Positions 43,090 to 44,198 of a stretch of 44,198 nucleotides of DNA are shown here, one piece after another (position 1 is the first letter of the stretch; each line of letters opens with the position of its first letter). The stretch is taken from contig CANQNT010000028.1 of assembly GCA_947625255.1 (NCBI GenBank), positions 1-44,198 of the forward strand, in the 5' to 3' direction. The DNA is from an uncultured Acetatifactor sp. Its GTDB lineage: Bacteria > Bacillota > Clostridia > Lachnospirales > Lachnospiraceae. A program made the position numbers and the translations under genes. Under the pieces are notes generated by a model. It had not been told where the DNA came from and did no database searches. It saw only the letters and a program-made list of their open reading frames with translations.

Positions 43090-44133
43090 ATGAGTGAAGA
43101 ATTGAAATCAAAACCCAAGATGTCTGAAAATCGTATTATATATATTGACATGGCGAAGGGAATCGGAATAATTTTCGTTATAATTGGACATATGGATCTA
43201 ATATTGATTAAAAAAATCATATATTCATTTCATATGCCATTATTTTTTATTCTGTCCGGCATGTTCATTTCGACAAAATATACACTTTCTACATATGTTA
43301 AACGTAAGTTTAGTCAGCTGATTACTCCTTATATTTTCACGTGCTGCTGTGTATGTATAGGGGCAGTATTACTGGATTTGATCAGCGGCAAACTTTCGTC
43401 TGTCGGTTTGGACCTGAGAAAATGGATATTTTCATCTATGTATGGTTCTGGGAATTTGGAACCATGGGGCATTAGAAGAATCGGTGCCATATGGTTTTTA
43501 CTCGCCCTATTTTTCGCGTCTTTTATCGTTAGGGCTATATGTAAACAGCGGTATGCAATTGCAATCACTTTTGTAGCCGGGTTATTTGGGTTGGGGTATT
43601 TGACTTCTTCTGTCATATGGCTGCCTTTGAGCATTCAAGCAGGTATGTGCGCGAGCATTTTCGTGTATGCTGGTTATCTTTTCACACAAAAATACGTAAC
43701 ATGTCAACCTCTTCCATGGTATATGAATCTGTTTATTTTCATTATCTGGTGTACTGCGACTATTTTTAGCGACATGAATATGGCGAGGAATTACTACTCA
43801 AATATTCCGCTCAATATTCTTGGCGCGTTTTGTGCTACATATTTAATTTTAATAAGCTGTAAGGTAGTTTCTGAAAAAGAAGAACTACGTGTTCCTTCAA
43901 GAATACTGGCGTTTTATGGCAGATACTCTTTAATTATACTATGTTGTCACTTAATAGAATTAAATCTATTCCCATGGTCTAGCTTTGATAATTTTATGCT
44001 CAAGCTGAATATAGACAAACAACTAGTAATATTTAGTAAACTGATTCTCAAAATTTCCTATGTGACAGTTTCGGTTTTTCTTGTCAAGCGAATGAATTTT
44101 TTGAAAAGAATATTTTTTGGTAAAAAATATTGA
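43090..44133 (+). CDS. Acyltransferase-3 membrane O-acyltransferase, third copy
   Basis: A 347-residue acyltransferase-3 protein. RIIYIDMAKGIGIIFVIIGHMDLI holds the catalytic histidine, and SFHMPLFFILSGMF and RIGAIWFLLALFFASF are typical of the fucose 4-O-acetylase-like subgroup, to which the first copy at 32016 also belongs. About ten membrane helices. GAGGTGA lies about 9 bases before ATG 43090; an ATG at 43120 is also possible and would start closer to the family consensus. Unlike the two other copies it has no poly-G run, so it would be expressed constantly. A 107-base gap separates it from the second copy. Confidence 0.88.
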   Translation: MSEELKSKPKMSENRIIYIDMAKGIGIIFVIIGHMDLILIKKIIYSFHMPLFFILSGMFISTKYTLSTYVKRKFSQLITPYIFTCCCVCIGAVLLDLISGKLSSVGLDLRKWIFSSMYGSGNLEPWGIRRIGAIWFLLALFFASFIVRAICKQRYAIAITFVAGLFGLGYLTSSVIWLPLSIQAGMCASIFVYAGYLFTQKYVTCQPLPWYMNLFIFIIWCTATIFSDMNMARNYYSNIPLNILGAFCATYLILISCKVVSEKEELRVPSRILAFYGRYSLIILCCHLIELNLFPWSSFDNFMLKLNIDKQLVIFSKLILKISYVTVSVFLVKRMNFLKRIFFGKKY

Positions 44134-44198
44134 TTATCTCAAAAAGCCTTGATTTTACGGGCAGTTTCGCAGGGTAACAAGCCGGATTTACTACTCAT

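Noticed and set aside
1..44198. CRISPR array, rRNA genes, prophage or toxin-antitoxin system
   Set aside because: No regularly spaced repeats, rRNA signatures, phage structural genes or paired small toxin/antitoxin genes were seen.

Overview
The window reads as a chromosome segment of a spore-forming, low-to-mid-GC Gram-positive, most likely a gut-type member of Clostridia (Lachnospiraceae-like). The reasons are the gene order yicC-remA-gmk-rpoZ-rimO-pgsA-cinA-recA-recX-rny, the sporulation gene spoIIM, a clostridial-type LexA box before recA, strong GGAGG ribosome binding sites, and a tRNA gene without an encoded CCA. This assignment is inferred from protein families and synteny, not from a database search.

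Layout. 1-1.1 kb: 3' part of a tRNA-Val(GAC) gene facing a minus-strand RNA m5C methyltransferase. 1.3-4.0 kb: an HD-domain phosphohydrolase and a GH42 beta-galactosidase. 4.0-9.5 kb: a housekeeping operon (yicC, remA, gmk, rpoZ, rimO, pgsA, cinA) behind a consensus promoter. 9.5-13.4 kb: recA with SOS box, recX, and rny ending in a strong terminator. 13.4-18.6 kb: a wrecked GH28 polygalacturonase, an aspartate-type aminotransferase, a Nudix hydrolase, spoIIM, and a xerD-like gene whose 3' end has been replaced by a truncated winged-helix gene on the other strand. 18.6-21.8 kb (minus): a HelD-type RNA-polymerase-recycling ATPase fused through a Pro/Ala-rich linker to what looks like the N-terminal beta-sandwich domain of GH31 glycosidases. 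22.1-25.1 kb: DUF3737 beta-helix protein, a MalY/PatB C-S lyase and a small membrane protein. 25.1-27.6 kb: a gene graveyard holding an Rpn-type nuclease/transposase remnant, a decayed copy of UDP-glucose dehydrogenase and a decayed direct repeat.

27.6-44.1 kb is a surface-polysaccharide locus. Its first four genes (UDP-glucuronate 4-epimerase, a galacturonokinase-like GHMP kinase, a sugar-1-phosphate nucleotidyltransferase and UDP-glucose dehydrogenase) could supply UDP-galacturonate both de novo from UDP-glucose and by salvage of free galacturonate. The remaining genes are AT-rich and look transferred: glf (UDP-galactofuranose), a DUF4422 transferase, two tandem paralogous GT2 enzymes, a GT-B-like protein, a Wzx flippase, a Wzy polymerase and three membrane O-acyltransferases.

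The most unusual signal is a run of nine G in each of two acyltransferase-3 genes. In the first, the run lies just after the start codon and puts the gene out of frame by one base (one more G restores 356 codons). In the second, the run is in frame in mid-gene. This is the expected signature of a slipped-strand, phase-variable switch for polysaccharide acylation, here in a Firmicute. A sequencing or assembly error in the homopolymer is the main alternative for the first case. Other items worth checking are the HelD-GH31-like fusion, the galacturonate salvage module, a ~24-bp inverted-repeat (MITE-like) element that forms the 3' end of wzy, and a structured, gene-free segment before the recA promoter.
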